Positions 1 through 8,837 of a stretch of DNA of 64,000 nt are shown in pieces. Source of the stretch: JBMNGH01 sp050949725 (GTDB taxonomy: Bacteria; Bacillota; Thermosediminibacteria; Thermosediminibacterales; Tepidanaerobacteraceae); the NCBI GenBank assembly GCA_050949725.1, contig JBMNGH010000007.1:1-64000 (forward strand), given 5' to 3'. Position 1 is the stretch's first letter, and each line of letters begins with the position of its first letter. The notes beneath the pieces are model-generated. The model was not told where the DNA came from and did no database searches. It was given only the letters and a program-made list of their open reading frames with translations. The translations under genes and the position numbers were made by a program.

Positions 1-159
1 ACACAAACCACATGCAGAACAATTATTGCCCGCACAAACAGGGTGGTGGCCAAGTTCATTGACTGTTTTTTCATTGAAATGGAGATTGTTTTTGGGACAT
101 ATTTGTATACAAAGCCCGCAACCCTTACACCTGCTCTCATCTATTACAATTTTGTTCAA
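1..159 (-). CDS. 2-oxoacid:ferredoxin oxidoreductase, ferredoxin (delta) subunit, partial
   Basis: Reading leftward from a TTG start, 53 codons remain open to the window edge. The product begins MNKIVIDESRC and carries a full CxxCxxCxxxCP iron-sulfur motif (residues about 11-21) and the start of a second cluster, CSACGLC, at the edge. This is the layout of the small ferredoxin subunit of VOR/KOR-type oxidoreductases. The TTG was chosen because AAGGGGG lies 7 nt upstream and the nearby ATG runs into a stop after two codons. It follows buk on the same strand, so the Ptb-Buk pathway here is probably fed by a ferredoxin-linked branched-chain 2-oxoacid oxidoreductase whose other subunits lie outside the window. 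Which oxoacid it uses is inferred from context. Confidence 0.8.
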   Translation of the reverse strand, partial: MNKIVIDESRCKGCGLCIQICPKNNLHFNEKTVNELGHHPVCAGNNCSACGLC

Positions 160-231
160 GGCATTGCCCCCTTATAATATTGTTACTAATTTATAATACC
201 ACAATTTAATACCTGATGCTAGTAATAGTGA

Positions 232-1383
232 CTAAATCTCGGGAAGTCTTAGATAAAATCCGGATTTGCTATTTCCGGAATCGTCTTTTTCGTAGATTTT
301 TAGTTTTTTTCCATAAATTTTGGCCTTTTCTTCATCCCTGATTACTTTTAGCACGCCGTGGACAAGTGCCTCTAGTTCATCTTCCCCCGGAGATATGTAA
401 ACATCTGCAATAAATGCTATTCGCCGCTTTATCCAATCTACAAACCCTTGATCATAGGCCATTGCACCAGTAATGACAATCGCGTCAACATCGCCCTGCA
501 GCACTGCAGCACAAGCCCCTATCTGTTTCGACACCTGATATGCCATCGCCTCAAAAACCATTGATGCCTTAGTATCATGATTATCTATCATACGCCTTGC
601 AACCCTAGCATCATTTGTGCCTAAATGGGATACCAGGCCACCTTTGCCGAGAATCATTTTCTTTATTTCATCTGCTGAATAGCCCTTATCTAGACATAGT
701 TTTACAACTTCCATTGCCGGAAGCGCACCAGCCCTTTCGGGTGTAAACGGGCCTTCACCGTCGACACCATTGTTTACATCTACTACCCTTCCCCTTTTAT
801 GTGCACCAATTGTTATCCCACCTCCGAGATGTGCTACAATAAAATTTAAGTCCTCGTACCTTTTTCCTAGCATTTTTGCCACTTTTCGTGCAGCTGCTTT
901 TTGATTTAAGGCATGAAAAACACTGCGCCTCCTAATTTCAGCCAAGCCTGTTACCCTTGCTATTTCGTCCATTTCATCGACCACAACCGGATCGACGATA
1001 AAAGACGGGATGCCTAATTCTTGACCTATTTCATGAGCCAATATTGCGCCTAAATTTGACGCATGTTCCCCATAAACAGCATTTTTCACATCTTCGAGCA
1101 TATAGGAATCCACAACGTATGTTCCGCCTTCAACAGGTCTTATCAAACCTCCACGCCCGACTACTGCATCAAGATCATAAATGGGATATTGTTTCTCTTT
1201 TAGTACTTTAAATATAACCCCTTTTCTGAAAGAGTATTGATCTATTATTTTCTCATATTTTTTTAATTCATCGGCTGAATGTGCAATTTTGTCTACAACC
1301 ATTGCTTCTTCATTTTTAAAAACCCCAATTTTCGTCGATGTCGAACCCGGGTTTATTGCAAAAATCATAATGTCATTTGCCAT
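232..1383 (-). CDS. buk: butyrate kinase
   Basis: This acetokinase-family enzyme of 383 aa converts butyryl- or branched-chain acyl-phosphate plus ADP to the free acid plus ATP. The N-terminal phosphate-binding segment (AINPGSTSTK), the HLGGGI motif near residue 190 and the GVDGEGPFTPERAG segment are typical of butyrate kinases rather than acetate kinases. The ATG at 1383 follows GGGGTGAG with good spacing and is preferred over a start seven codons upstream. The protein is somewhat longer than typical Buk because of a charged C-terminal tail. It lies 25 nt after leucine dehydrogenase in the ptb-bcd-buk order known from the Bacillus bkd operon, so the physiological substrates are probably isobutyryl-, isovaleryl- or 2-methylbutyryl-phosphate. 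Confidence 0.95.
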   Translation of the reverse strand: MANDIMIFAINPGSTSTKIGVFKNEEAMVVDKIAHSADELKKYEKIIDQYSFRKGVIFKVLKEKQYPIYDLDAVVGRGGLIRPVEGGTYVVDSYMLEDVKNAVYGEHASNLGAILAHEIGQELGIPSFIVDPVVVDEMDEIARVTGLAEIRRRSVFHALNQKAAARKVAKMLGKRYEDLNFIVAHLGGGITIGAHKRGRVVDVNNGVDGEGPFTPERAGALPAMEVVKLCLDKGYSADEIKKMILGKGGLVSHLGTNDARVARRMIDNHDTKASMVFEAMAYQVSKQIGACAAVLQGDVDAIVITGAMAYDQGFVDWIKRRIAFIADVYISPGEDELEALVHGVLKVIRDEEKAKIYGKKLKIYEKDDSGNSKSGFYLRLPEI

Positions 1384-1408
1384 AATACTCACCCCAAGTT
1401 CCATTTTG

Positions 1409-2446
1409 TTACTTTCTTTTTAGAATTTCTTCGGTCACTTCATCAGCCGCTTCAGCTGTCGTGATTTTTTTGCTTTTCGCCAGTTCAAAAATCTGTTTTA
1501 GCCTTACAGGTATAATGTTGAGCTTTTCATACGTCTTGTCTGTCCTATATAAGCCACCTGCTAGTTCCTGAGAGACATTTATCACACCACCACCATTTAC
1601 AATATAATCGGGAGCGTATAATATTCCCCTGTCTTCAAGGATTTTGGCAAAACTGTTGTTTTTTAGCTGGTTATTTGCACTGCCTGCAATTATCTTGCAG
1701 TCTAGTCTATATACGGTATCCTCGTTAATTACTGCTCCCAATGCACATGGACAAAATATATCACTCTGCACCTCATATATTTTTTCGGATTCAACAGCGG
1801 CCACACCGTATAAATCCTGGGCTTGTCGCACCTTTTCAGGGTCTATATCTGCCACCACAACACTTGCCCCATGTTCTGTAAGGAGTCTTGTAATTTCCAG
1901 CCCTACTTGCCCTAACCCCTGTTGTGCAACCTTTATACCACTAAGATCATCACTTCCGAATAACCATTCTACTGAAGCCTTTATGCCTAGAAAAACCCCG
2001 TATGCAGTGATAGGAGACGGATTTCCGCTTTTATTGCTCAGCCCCACAACGTGAGAGCATTCCTGGGCGATATAACTCATATCCTCTTCACTGGTACCTA
2101 CATCCTCTGCGGTAACGTATCTCCCTCCAAGGCTTTCTACAAATCTACCAAACGACTTGAAAAGCTCAGGTGTCTTATCACGCTTCGGATCTCCCAAAAT
2201 AACGGCTTTACCCCCTCCCAGGCCGAGTTCCATCGCAGCATTTTTATAGGTCATTCCACGTGAAAGGCGAAGTACATCGATTAAAGCATCCTCCTCGCAC
2301 TTATAATTCCACATCCTTAGCCCACCAAGAGCCGGCCCCAACTTAGTGCTGTGAATAGCTATAATCGCCTTGAGACCAGCCTTTGGGTCATTACAAAATA
2401 CCACCTGTTCATGTCCCATCTGACATATTTGTTGCATTACTTTCAC
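1409..2446 (-). CDS. bcd: leucine dehydrogenase (Glu/Leu/Phe/Val dehydrogenase family)
   Basis: This 345-aa NAD-dependent dehydrogenase reversibly deaminates leucine, valine and isoleucine to their 2-oxoacids. The glycine-rich GLGGGKAVI segment near residue 77 holds the catalytic lysine, and a Rossmann motif (GLGQVGLEITRLL) lies near residue 178. The length fits the short leucine/phenylalanine subgroup rather than glutamate dehydrogenase. Translation is assigned to the GTG at 2446, six bases after AGGAGAG. It sits between ptb and buk and supplies the 2-oxoacids that the downstream ferredoxin oxidoreductase would convert to acyl-CoA. Substrate preference among branched-chain amino acids cannot be read from the sequence. 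Confidence 0.93.
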   Translation of the reverse strand: MKVMQQICQMGHEQVVFCNDPKAGLKAIIAIHSTKLGPALGGLRMWNYKCEEDALIDVLRLSRGMTYKNAAMELGLGGGKAVILGDPKRDKTPELFKSFGRFVESLGGRYVTAEDVGTSEEDMSYIAQECSHVVGLSNKSGNPSPITAYGVFLGIKASVEWLFGSDDLSGIKVAQQGLGQVGLEITRLLTEHGASVVVADIDPEKVRQAQDLYGVAAVESEKIYEVQSDIFCPCALGAVINEDTVYRLDCKIIAGSANNQLKNNSFAKILEDRGILYAPDYIVNGGGVINVSQELAGGLYRTDKTYEKLNIIPVRLKQIFELAKSKKITTAEAADEVTEEILKRK

Positions 2447-2585
2447 TTTAATCTCTCCTCACGCTAAATTTTTTACGAAACTCCATTTAGTAGAGGTCGC
2501 CCCCACTAAATGCATAATCGGGCCAATTTTGACTTAGCCCCCTCTGACATAAGTCCGCCTACGAAAAAGGGTACCTTAGGGCGGG

Positions 2586-3494
2586 CTAGCTCAGTTTTAA
2601 ATAATCTGCTGTCAGAAGTCCCAGGGCAATAGAATAAACCTTGCTTTCATCCTTATCCGCCCTGGAAGTCAATACGATGGGAATTTTAGCACCCAATACT
2701 ATTCCAGCGGCTTTTGCACCAGCAAAATAGACAAGGGATTTGTACAAAATGTTTCCACTGACCAAGTCAGGCGTTATGAGCACATCAGCTATTCCACCTA
2801 CAGGTGAAACAATATTCTTGTGATTTACAGCCTCTTTTGAAACCGCTATATCAAGCGCCAAAGGGCCGTCTATAACTAAATCAGGCCATTTTCTATGTGC
2901 CATTTTACAAATAAGTGCCGCATCAACCGTAGAAGGAATAGAAATATTTATATCCTCTACTGCAGAGAGCAAGGCAACCCTCGGGCTATGGATGCCCAAA
3001 CTCTTTGCGACAATGAGGCTGTTATTTAAAATACTGTACTTTTGGTTTGCGTCAGGATTTATGTTGACAGCCGCATCACTTAAAACCAAAAGCCTTTTAA
3101 AGCCTGGCACTTCAAAAACGGCCACGTGACTGAGAAGATTGCCGTCAACGAGCGTTTTGTCTTCTGATAAAACCCCTATTAGAAAGTCCTTTGTCGTCAA
3201 GAGACCTTTAACAAGCATCTGGGCTTTGCCTTGTTTGGCAAGAGAAGCCGCGATTTTTGCTGCTGATCGTGGGTCGTCTTCATGTATAATTTCTATCCGA
3301 TTTGTTTCTATACATAGCTGTTTTAATTTGGCTTCAATCTTATTTTTTGAGCCAACCAAAATACTTTTTACCGGCATCCGCTCTTGGGACAACTTCAAAG
3401 CCTTTAAAACCGCCTCGTCCTCTGCCTTTGCAACTGCCATAATTCTTATATTTAAAGTGCTTGCCCTGTCTACAATTTCATCTAAGGATTTCAA
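2586..3494 (-). CDS. ptb: phosphate butyryltransferase
   Basis: This 302-aa enzyme of the PTA/PTB family exchanges CoA for phosphate on butyryl- or branched acyl-CoA. It matches the usual length of about 300 aa and has the conserved C-terminal segment with ITPDLVSGNILYKSL, AGIVLGAKIPIVLTSRAD and a family-typical end. The open frame extends 25 codons upstream, but the TTG at 3494 has AAGGAGAT 8 nt before it and gives the usual N terminus (MKSLDEIVDRA). It is the first gene of the operon, with a sigma-54-type promoter about 70-85 nt upstream. A gap of about 140 nt without a clear terminator separates it from leucine dehydrogenase. Confidence 0.94.
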   Translation of the reverse strand: MKSLDEIVDRASTLNIRIMAVAKAEDEAVLKALKLSQERMPVKSILVGSKNKIEAKLKQLCIETNRIEIIHEDDPRSAAKIAASLAKQGKAQMLVKGLLTTKDFLIGVLSEDKTLVDGNLLSHVAVFEVPGFKRLLVLSDAAVNINPDANQKYSILNNSLIVAKSLGIHSPRVALLSAVEDINISIPSTVDAALICKMAHRKWPDLVIDGPLALDIAVSKEAVNHKNIVSPVGGIADVLITPDLVSGNILYKSLVYFAGAKAAGIVLGAKIPIVLTSRADKDESKVYSIALGLLTADYLKLS

Positions 3495-3564
3495 GTCTTG
3501 CCATCTCCTTGTTAATATTTTGGTTTTATAATTGGAAAACCTAAATCTTCTAATGATATTATTT

Positions 3565-3580
3565 TGCAATTTTCATGCCT
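3565..3580 (-). promoter_or_regulatory. sigma-54 (-24/-12) promoter of the ptb operon
   Basis: On the minus strand the sequence AGGCATGAAAATTGCA matches the sigma-54 consensus TGGCAYRNNNNTTGCW at every specified position except the first. The invariant GG and GC are exactly 10 bp apart. Transcription would start near 3553, giving a 5' leader of about 60 nt before ptb. The neighbouring gene encodes a sigma-54 activator, which strongly supports function. Confidence 0.85.
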
Positions 3581-3593
3581 GGATTTAGAAACT

Positions 3594-3618
3594 GAAAAAA
3601 GGCCGGAATAACGGCCTT
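3594..3618 (-). terminator. Rho-independent terminator of the sigma-54 activator gene
   Basis: On the minus strand AAGGCCG and CGGCCTT form a 7-bp stem with a short loop, followed by a run of six T. It lies about 80 nt past the activator stop codon and just upstream of the ptb sigma-54 promoter, insulating the two units. Confidence 0.85.
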
Positions 3619-3665
3619 ACCAAGGTTTTTAATGTAATTTACTTAATGAATCTTTTTTCACTCAC

Positions 3666-3684
3666 TGCAATTTCTTGCATGCAA
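3666..3684 (-). promoter_or_regulatory. candidate upstream activator site for the sigma-54 regulator
   Basis: The segment reads TGCAA TTTC TTGCA followed immediately by an overlapping TGCAA. It therefore forms a perfect 5-4-5 inverted repeat plus the 10-bp palindrome TTGCATGCAA. It lies about 90-110 bp upstream of the -24/-12 promoter, the usual distance for an enhancer-binding protein. Binding by the neighbouring activator is inferred. Confidence 0.5.
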
Positions 3685-3696
3685 ACTCTTTCTTTC

Positions 3697-5409
3697 TTAA
3701 CTGACATTGTGCTTTTTTAACTTATAAAATAGCCCCCTGACAGAAATCCCTAAAAGCCTCGCGGCATTAGTTTTATTTCCATTAGCTTTTTGTAAAGCAC
3801 TTAAAAGTATTTCTTTCTCTGCATCCATCATGAGTTGTTTTAATGTTCGCCCATTTAATCTTCCTTGAGCAGCGCAGATATTATCCTGTTTTAGTTGCCC
3901 ATGGAGAAAAGGTATATGATATTTTTGAATTACCACTTCACCGAATTTCATGTTGATCATTGCCCGGGCAATTGCATTTTCTAATTCTCTTATATTACCC
4001 GGCCAATCGTACGACATTAAAATATTTATCGCCTCATTCGATATTTTCTCAACTGCCCTCCCAAATTCTTGGTTGTATTTTTTTATCAGGTAATTTACCA
4101 AAGCGGGGATATCATCTTTCCTCTTCCTCAATGGAGGAATGTCTATAGGGAATACTGTTAATCTAAAATATAAATCTTTCCTAAATTTGCCGGTTTCAAC
4201 AGCCTTCTCCAAGTCAACATTCGTCGCTGCTATAATCCTTACATCTACCGGTATGGGTTGGGATTCTCCCACTTTGATAATTTCTTTTTCATTCAGTACT
4301 CGGAGGAGCATCACCTGCATGCTCTGATTTATCTCTCCTATTTCATCCAAGAAAATTGTACCTCCGGCGGATTCCTCAAATAAACCCCTACGTCCACCAC
4401 GCTTTGCACCTGTAAAGGCTCCGTCGGCATATCCAAACAATTCACTTCCCAGAAGGCTTTCTGTCAGTGTTGAACAGTTTACCCTGACGAACTGATTATG
4501 GCATCTATCACTTTCATTGTGTATGGCATGTGCGAATAGTTCTTTCCCTGTCCCGCTTTCCCCTCTCAATAGGACGGTTGCATTAGTTGCAGCAGCATTT
4601 TTCGCAGATTTCTTTGCCTCTTTAATCTCCTCACTATGTCCAATGATATCATCAAATGTAAATTTTGCCTCAAGATGCCTAATTCTCCGCCTCACTACTT
4701 CAAGTTCATCACTCAACCTCTTCAGTTCCGACACATCGTGTACAACTGCAACACTGCCCTTCAATTTATCATCGACTATTATGGGTGCTGCATCAACAAT
4801 GACTTCTTTTTTATTGGGGCCTGCTCGCATTGGAATGCCTTTTATGGGCTTTCCGGTTTTCAATACCCGATAATGAACACTCTCTCCCTCTGCAATATCT
4901 ACTGTAGCCGGTTTTCCGATTATGTCATCTCTTGTAAACCCAATAAGCTTAGTATACGCTTTATTTATTAGTATTCCCTTGCCCTCTGCATCAACAACAG
5001 ATATTGCATCTTGTGTAGAATTTATTATTGACTCCAACATAAATCGAATTTCATTTAAATTTGTAACCTCTTCAGCAAGTTTTTCTACATCAGTTATATC
5101 TCTAAACAAGGCCACGGCTCCGCTTATTCTGTTTGCCTCATCATAAACAGGCATTCTGTTAGTGACAATCGTATTTTCTCGGATTCGTTGTATCTGGTTC
5201 AGTTCTGGTTGACCGGTTTTTAATATTATATGCAATCTGGTGTTCGGCACTGTTTCTGATACTTTTTTTCCAAGGGCTTCGTCCCTATGCAGTTTGAGAA
5301 GCTTTTCTGCTGCTGGATTTATGATTGTCAGACATTCATTTTTGTCAACTGCAATCAACCCGTCATGAATGGAATCAATAATCGATAACAATTCCTTTAT
5401 CGTCAGCAT
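3697..5409 (-). CDS. sigma-54-dependent transcriptional activator with two PAS domains (BkdR-like)
   Basis: The 570-aa protein has two PAS sensor domains (about residues 8-110 and 125-240), a sigma-54 AAA+ domain (about 255-480) and a Fis-type helix-turn-helix at the C terminus. The AAA+ domain shows Walker A GESGTGKE, the sigma-54 contact loop GAFTGA and Walker B FLDEIGE, so it should be an active ATPase. The C-terminal end (NKTNAARLLGIS) is the DNA-recognition helix. The ATG at 5409 follows AGGAAG and is preferred to an in-frame GTG that overlaps that ribosome site. It is adjacent to, and co-oriented with, the ptb-bcd-buk operon, as bkdR is in Bacillus. The signal sensed by the PAS domains is unknown. 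Confidence 0.92.
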   Translation of the reverse strand: MLTIKELLSIIDSIHDGLIAVDKNECLTIINPAAEKLLKLHRDEALGKKVSETVPNTRLHIILKTGQPELNQIQRIRENTIVTNRMPVYDEANRISGAVALFRDITDVEKLAEEVTNLNEIRFMLESIINSTQDAISVVDAEGKGILINKAYTKLIGFTRDDIIGKPATVDIAEGESVHYRVLKTGKPIKGIPMRAGPNKKEVIVDAAPIIVDDKLKGSVAVVHDVSELKRLSDELEVVRRRIRHLEAKFTFDDIIGHSEEIKEAKKSAKNAAATNATVLLRGESGTGKELFAHAIHNESDRCHNQFVRVNCSTLTESLLGSELFGYADGAFTGAKRGGRRGLFEESAGGTIFLDEIGEINQSMQVMLLRVLNEKEIIKVGESQPIPVDVRIIAATNVDLEKAVETGKFRKDLYFRLTVFPIDIPPLRKRKDDIPALVNYLIKKYNQEFGRAVEKISNEAINILMSYDWPGNIRELENAIARAMINMKFGEVVIQKYHIPFLHGQLKQDNICAAQGRLNGRTLKQLMMDAEKEILLSALQKANGNKTNAARLLGISVRGLFYKLKKHNVS

Positions 5410-5679
5410 AATGCTCTTCCTCACTGTGTTTATTCTTAGTTTTAATTCTACATTTATTGTTCTTTTCCTTCAGGAATACATTGTATTATTCCCGTGCAAG
5501 TAACATAATATATAGAAAATCACAGCTGACTAGCTTTAAATATAGAGTTTTTGTATAAAAGCCTGAATATTTTTGTGCTTCCAACAAGGGTTTAGTTCAA
5601 CAATTTACTTCATGAAGAATATACTATAAACATGACGATAAAAACACTATTGCGCTCTAAAATAAAAGGGGTGACGATT

Positions 5680-6213
5680 GTGGGAGTAGCTATAGCTGTT
5701 TCCGCACAAGGTTACGGCAGTGAAGGTGCTTTTGACTATCGTGCGGAAATGACAGGTCATATTGTAATAAAGACACATGATGGGGTTCAATTTTTGAACC
5801 AGCTTTCAGATATCTCTGGCAACTTGGGCGACATACAGACAATAAAAATATTTAGCCATTCCTACCCTCGCGGTATCATAATGACTAATTGGAGTGGATT
5901 TTATGATGAACCTGGTCCTAGTGATACTGAAAGGGCAGCATACGTCAAAGATTTAGCAGATCTAATCAAATCTAGAAGCATTATTTTTTCATATAACTCG
6001 CAAATACTGATGTTCGGCTGTAATCTTTCGGGAAAATTTTCAGAAATGCTCTCAGGCGCCACTTCAGGAACCGTGATTGCTTCTGCAGGTGGTACATACC
6101 CTGAAATAGTTGGAAATAGAGAAACAGGGGTTTTTATATCAACATCGGACTGGAAGGTCTACAGAAATGGTATCTTTGCTTATAACGCCGGTAAAAGGCT
6201 CCGGGCATGGTAA
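5680..6213 (+). CDS. DUF4347-like (caspase-fold clan) single-domain protein
   Basis: This is a small stand-alone protein of 177 aa from the GTG at 5680, or 193 aa from an ATG at 5632. The GTG has AGGGGTG six bases upstream while the ATG has no visible ribosome site. The longer form would add a lysine/arginine-rich stretch before a hydrophobic segment and could be a signal peptide. The core resembles DUF4347: a beta strand ending in FSHS with a possible catalytic His (60 in the short form), later ILMFGCNL with Cys 114, then VIASAGGTYP. A His/Cys pair in that spacing is what CD-clan proteases and CHAT-like domains use. It stands alone between divergent and convergent neighbours. Protease activity and secretion are unproven. 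Confidence 0.6.
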   Translation: MGVAIAVSAQGYGSEGAFDYRAEMTGHIVIKTHDGVQFLNQLSDISGNLGDIQTIKIFSHSYPRGIIMTNWSGFYDEPGPSDTERAAYVKDLADLIKSRSIIFSYNSQILMFGCNLSGKFSEMLSGATSGTVIASAGGTYPEIVGNRETGVFISTSDWKVYRNGIFAYNAGKRLRAW

Positions 6214-6239
6214 TCTATTTGTCTGATTTCAGGCCTTTT

Positions 6240-6881
6240 TTATTGCTTGAAAGTTACCTTGACAGCAATTAGCAATCCATCCTTCAGCTTTATCGATGCA
6301 TTATCTTTCACAAACAAATTGCTCACTCCTCTGGCAGGGCCAATTTTTAGGGTTTCTCCCTTTAAAGGATAATAAAGGCCCTCTGTCTCAATACCAGTTA
6401 CCTGAGGTGTAATGGGAATCAATGATAAAATATCACCTTTGGAACCTGTAATATCAGCATCTTTTTCTAACAGAAACATTTCCCAGTCCTCTCCTGCAAT
6501 CCTTACATCCATGCCAAACCTCTTAAAATGAACCATCAGTAGAATATTTGCTAGACTATGATCCGGCCTTTCTCCTAAGGCCGCAAGTACCATGACTTTT
6601 GTCGCCCCTTTTTGCCGAGCAGTTTCCAGTGCCAGCTGAGTATCAGTATAGTCTTTTTCTATTGGATATGTCAGTATTTTTATTCCCTTGCTATTAATTA
6701 AATCAAGATCCTGCTTTGAAACTGAGTCCATATCACCTACGATAAGATCTGGTACTATACCCAATGAAAAAGCGTGTCTCACTCCGCTGTCAGCGCAAAT
6801 AACGAGCTTAGCACCTTCCATATGCTTTTTTATAGCACTATAATTCCTAATTTCTCCACCCGAAAAAACAACTGCTTTCAT
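6240..6881 (-). CDS. thiN: thiamine pyrophosphokinase
   Basis: This 213-aa enzyme transfers pyrophosphate from ATP to thiamine to form thiamine diphosphate. Family signatures are clear: CADSGVRHA near residue 30, the acidic PDLIVGDMDS near 45-53, EKDYTDTQLAL near 75, and LGERPDHSLANI near 103. The full length matches bacterial TPK. The gene stands alone on the minus strand, converging on the DUF4347-like gene with only 26 nt between the stop codons. A weak AGGTAGG ribosome site precedes the ATG. Confidence 0.93.
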   Translation of the reverse strand: MKAVVFSGGEIRNYSAIKKHMEGAKLVICADSGVRHAFSLGIVPDLIVGDMDSVSKQDLDLINSKGIKILTYPIEKDYTDTQLALETARQKGATKVMVLAALGERPDHSLANILLMVHFKRFGMDVRIAGEDWEMFLLEKDADITGSKGDILSLIPITPQVTGIETEGLYYPLKGETLKIGPARGVSNLFVKDNASIKLKDGLLIAVKVTFKQ

Positions 6882-7069
6882 GCCAAACCTACCTTTTCTA
6901 CGTATCTCAGCTTATTGGGTATTTAAAATGCCCTTTGCATCATTATATCACTATTTTAATAAAACAGTTTACTTAACGAATGAAAACTCACCAATTATGG
7001 TATAATTCATATCAAGGTTATTTATTAATTTACATATTATTATCTAAAAATAGCCACGGAGGTGTTTTT

Positions 7070-8437
7070 TTGAAAACCCTAAACCCAAATATATTTAGGC
7101 AGTATGATATAAGAGGTATTGTAGGTGAAGACCTAGACGAAAAAGTTTCAGAAACACTCGGCCGTGCATTCGGCTCATTCGTGCTAGACAATGGAGAAAA
7201 ACAGGTTTTGGTTGGATGTGATAATCGCTTATCATCACCCAATTTGAAAGTCGCCCTGATACAAGGATTGGTTTCTACGGGATGCGATGTCTTAGATATA
7301 GGAACTACCATAACACCAGTTTTTTATTACGCCCGCATAAGGTATAATATCAACCCAGGTATCATGGTAACAGCCAGCCATAATCCGGGTCATTTTAATG
7401 GTTTTAAAATAGGGTTCGGTCCCGGAACAATATATGGGAAAGAAATACAAAACCTAAAAAAAATGATGGAAAGCGAAAATTTCGTCGTGGGTAGAGGCAA
7501 AGTATCCCAAGCAGATCCGGCTGAAGATTACATAAACATGATATGTTCCAAAATACACCTGCCAAGGAGATTAAAAGTAGGTATAGATTGCGGCAATGGA
7601 ACTGCTTCCCTTTATGCTGAAAAACTATTTAATCGCCTCGGAGTAGATGTATTCCCACTATATTGCAATTCTGATCCGAATTTTCCAAACCACTTTCCTG
7701 ATCCTGTAAAACCTGATAATCTAAAGGTTCTTAGGAAACTTGTCCTGAGGGAAGCTCTTGATGTGGGAGTTGGATTTGATGGGGATGGGGATAGAATCGG
7801 CGTTGTGGATGACAGTGGGAATATTTTATTCGGCGACATGCTCATGATACTGTTTTGGAGAGAAATACTACCAAAATATCCTGGAACGACCGCGATTGTG
7901 GAGGTGAAGTGTTCAGACGCATTAGTTGAAGAAATAAAAAAATTGGGAGGAAATCCCGTTTTTTATAAGACAGGTCATTCTTTGATAAAGGCAAAAATGC
8001 GCGAAACAGGTGCAGTTTTCACAGGAGAAATGTCAGGACACATGTTTTTCGCAGATGAATACTATGGTTTTGACGATGCTCTTTATGCCGGAGCACGGCT
8101 TTTAAGGATACTGGTGAATTCCGAACAAAAGCTTTCCCAACTACTTTCAGATGTGCCAAAGTATCACTCAACACCTGAAATACGAGTGCCCTGTCCTGAT
8201 GAAGAAAAATCATCAATGGTAAGCTCTGTAAAAAAATATTTTAAGAAAAAATTTCCTATGATTGAGGTTGACGGTGCAAGGGTAATTTTCCCCGATGGCT
8301 GGGGGCTTGTAAGAAGTTCAAATACCGGGCCTGAACTCATAGTAAGAGGCGAATCTAAAACAAAACAAGGGCTATGTAAGATAATCGAGGAACTTAAGAA
8401 TGCGTTACGACCCTTATACTTCGATATTAATATCTAA
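7070..8437 (+). CDS. phosphomannomutase/phosphoglucomutase
   Basis: This 455-aa alpha-D-phosphohexomutase interconverts hexose 1- and 6-phosphates for cell-envelope sugar synthesis. It has the phosphoserine loop TASHNP (near residue 102), the metal loop FDGDGDR (near 240) and the sugar loop GEMSGH (near 322). A C-terminal phosphate-binding segment with RSSNTGPEL is also present. The open frame extends 30 codons upstream, but the TTG at 7070 has GGAGGTG seven bases before it and gives the usual N terminus (FRQYDIRGIVGED). An extended -10 element TGGTATAAT ends at 7006. Whether mannose or glucose phosphate is preferred cannot be decided here. Confidence 0.92.
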   Translation: MKTLNPNIFRQYDIRGIVGEDLDEKVSETLGRAFGSFVLDNGEKQVLVGCDNRLSSPNLKVALIQGLVSTGCDVLDIGTTITPVFYYARIRYNINPGIMVTASHNPGHFNGFKIGFGPGTIYGKEIQNLKKMMESENFVVGRGKVSQADPAEDYINMICSKIHLPRRLKVGIDCGNGTASLYAEKLFNRLGVDVFPLYCNSDPNFPNHFPDPVKPDNLKVLRKLVLREALDVGVGFDGDGDRIGVVDDSGNILFGDMLMILFWREILPKYPGTTAIVEVKCSDALVEEIKKLGGNPVFYKTGHSLIKAKMRETGAVFTGEMSGHMFFADEYYGFDDALYAGARLLRILVNSEQKLSQLLSDVPKYHSTPEIRVPCPDEEKSSMVSSVKKYFKKKFPMIEVDGARVIFPDGWGLVRSSNTGPELIVRGESKTKQGLCKIIEELKNALRPLYFDINI

Positions 8438-8837
8438 ACATTAAATAACTCAGGGTAAGGGGATCGGGCACCGGTAGCCTGATAAAGCCTCTTGCATTCA
8501 TCAGTGCTAACAGGGACTTGAAATTTGCTTTTTTGTGATGAAAATGCTTAGGCAATAAAAATGAATTAACAGAGCACAATTTCCCCTTTCCGAGCATGGC
8601 GTAACTGCATCTATCACAAGTCAACACAGATTTCTTCTTATTCATGATCATATAAAAATCAAGCTCCCTTTTGCCCATAAAGCTTCCCGGGCATACCATA
8701 CTCAGTTTCAAACTAAAAAATGTAATCCTATCTTTCCTCTCCTTCACAAAACAGTTATTAGCCATACTCATAATCTTTTCTGTCAAAGGACCTTTGGTAA
8801 AATCCAGTATGTTACCGTCATATCTGTAATAAAACAA
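8427..8837 (-). CDS. hypothetical protein with one CxxC pair
   Basis: This open frame of about 136 codons fills the space between glyS and the phosphohexomutase and overlaps the end of the latter by 11 nt in convergent orientation. I do not recognise the family. The product is basic, with a CDRC pair in the middle and several scattered Cys and His (KHFHHKK). The best start is the TTG at 8837 with AAGGAG 10 nt upstream. That ribosome site lies in the loop of a strong hairpin (8837-8874), so translation may be structure-controlled, or the frame may be spurious. It could also be a decayed gene. Confidence 0.4.
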   Translation of the reverse strand: MFYYRYDGNILDFTKGPLTEKIMSMANNCFVKERKDRITFFSLKLSMVCPGSFMGKRELDFYMIMNKKKSVLTCDRCSYAMLGKGKLCSVNSFLLPKHFHHKKANFKSLLALMNARGFIRLPVPDPLTLSYLMFRY

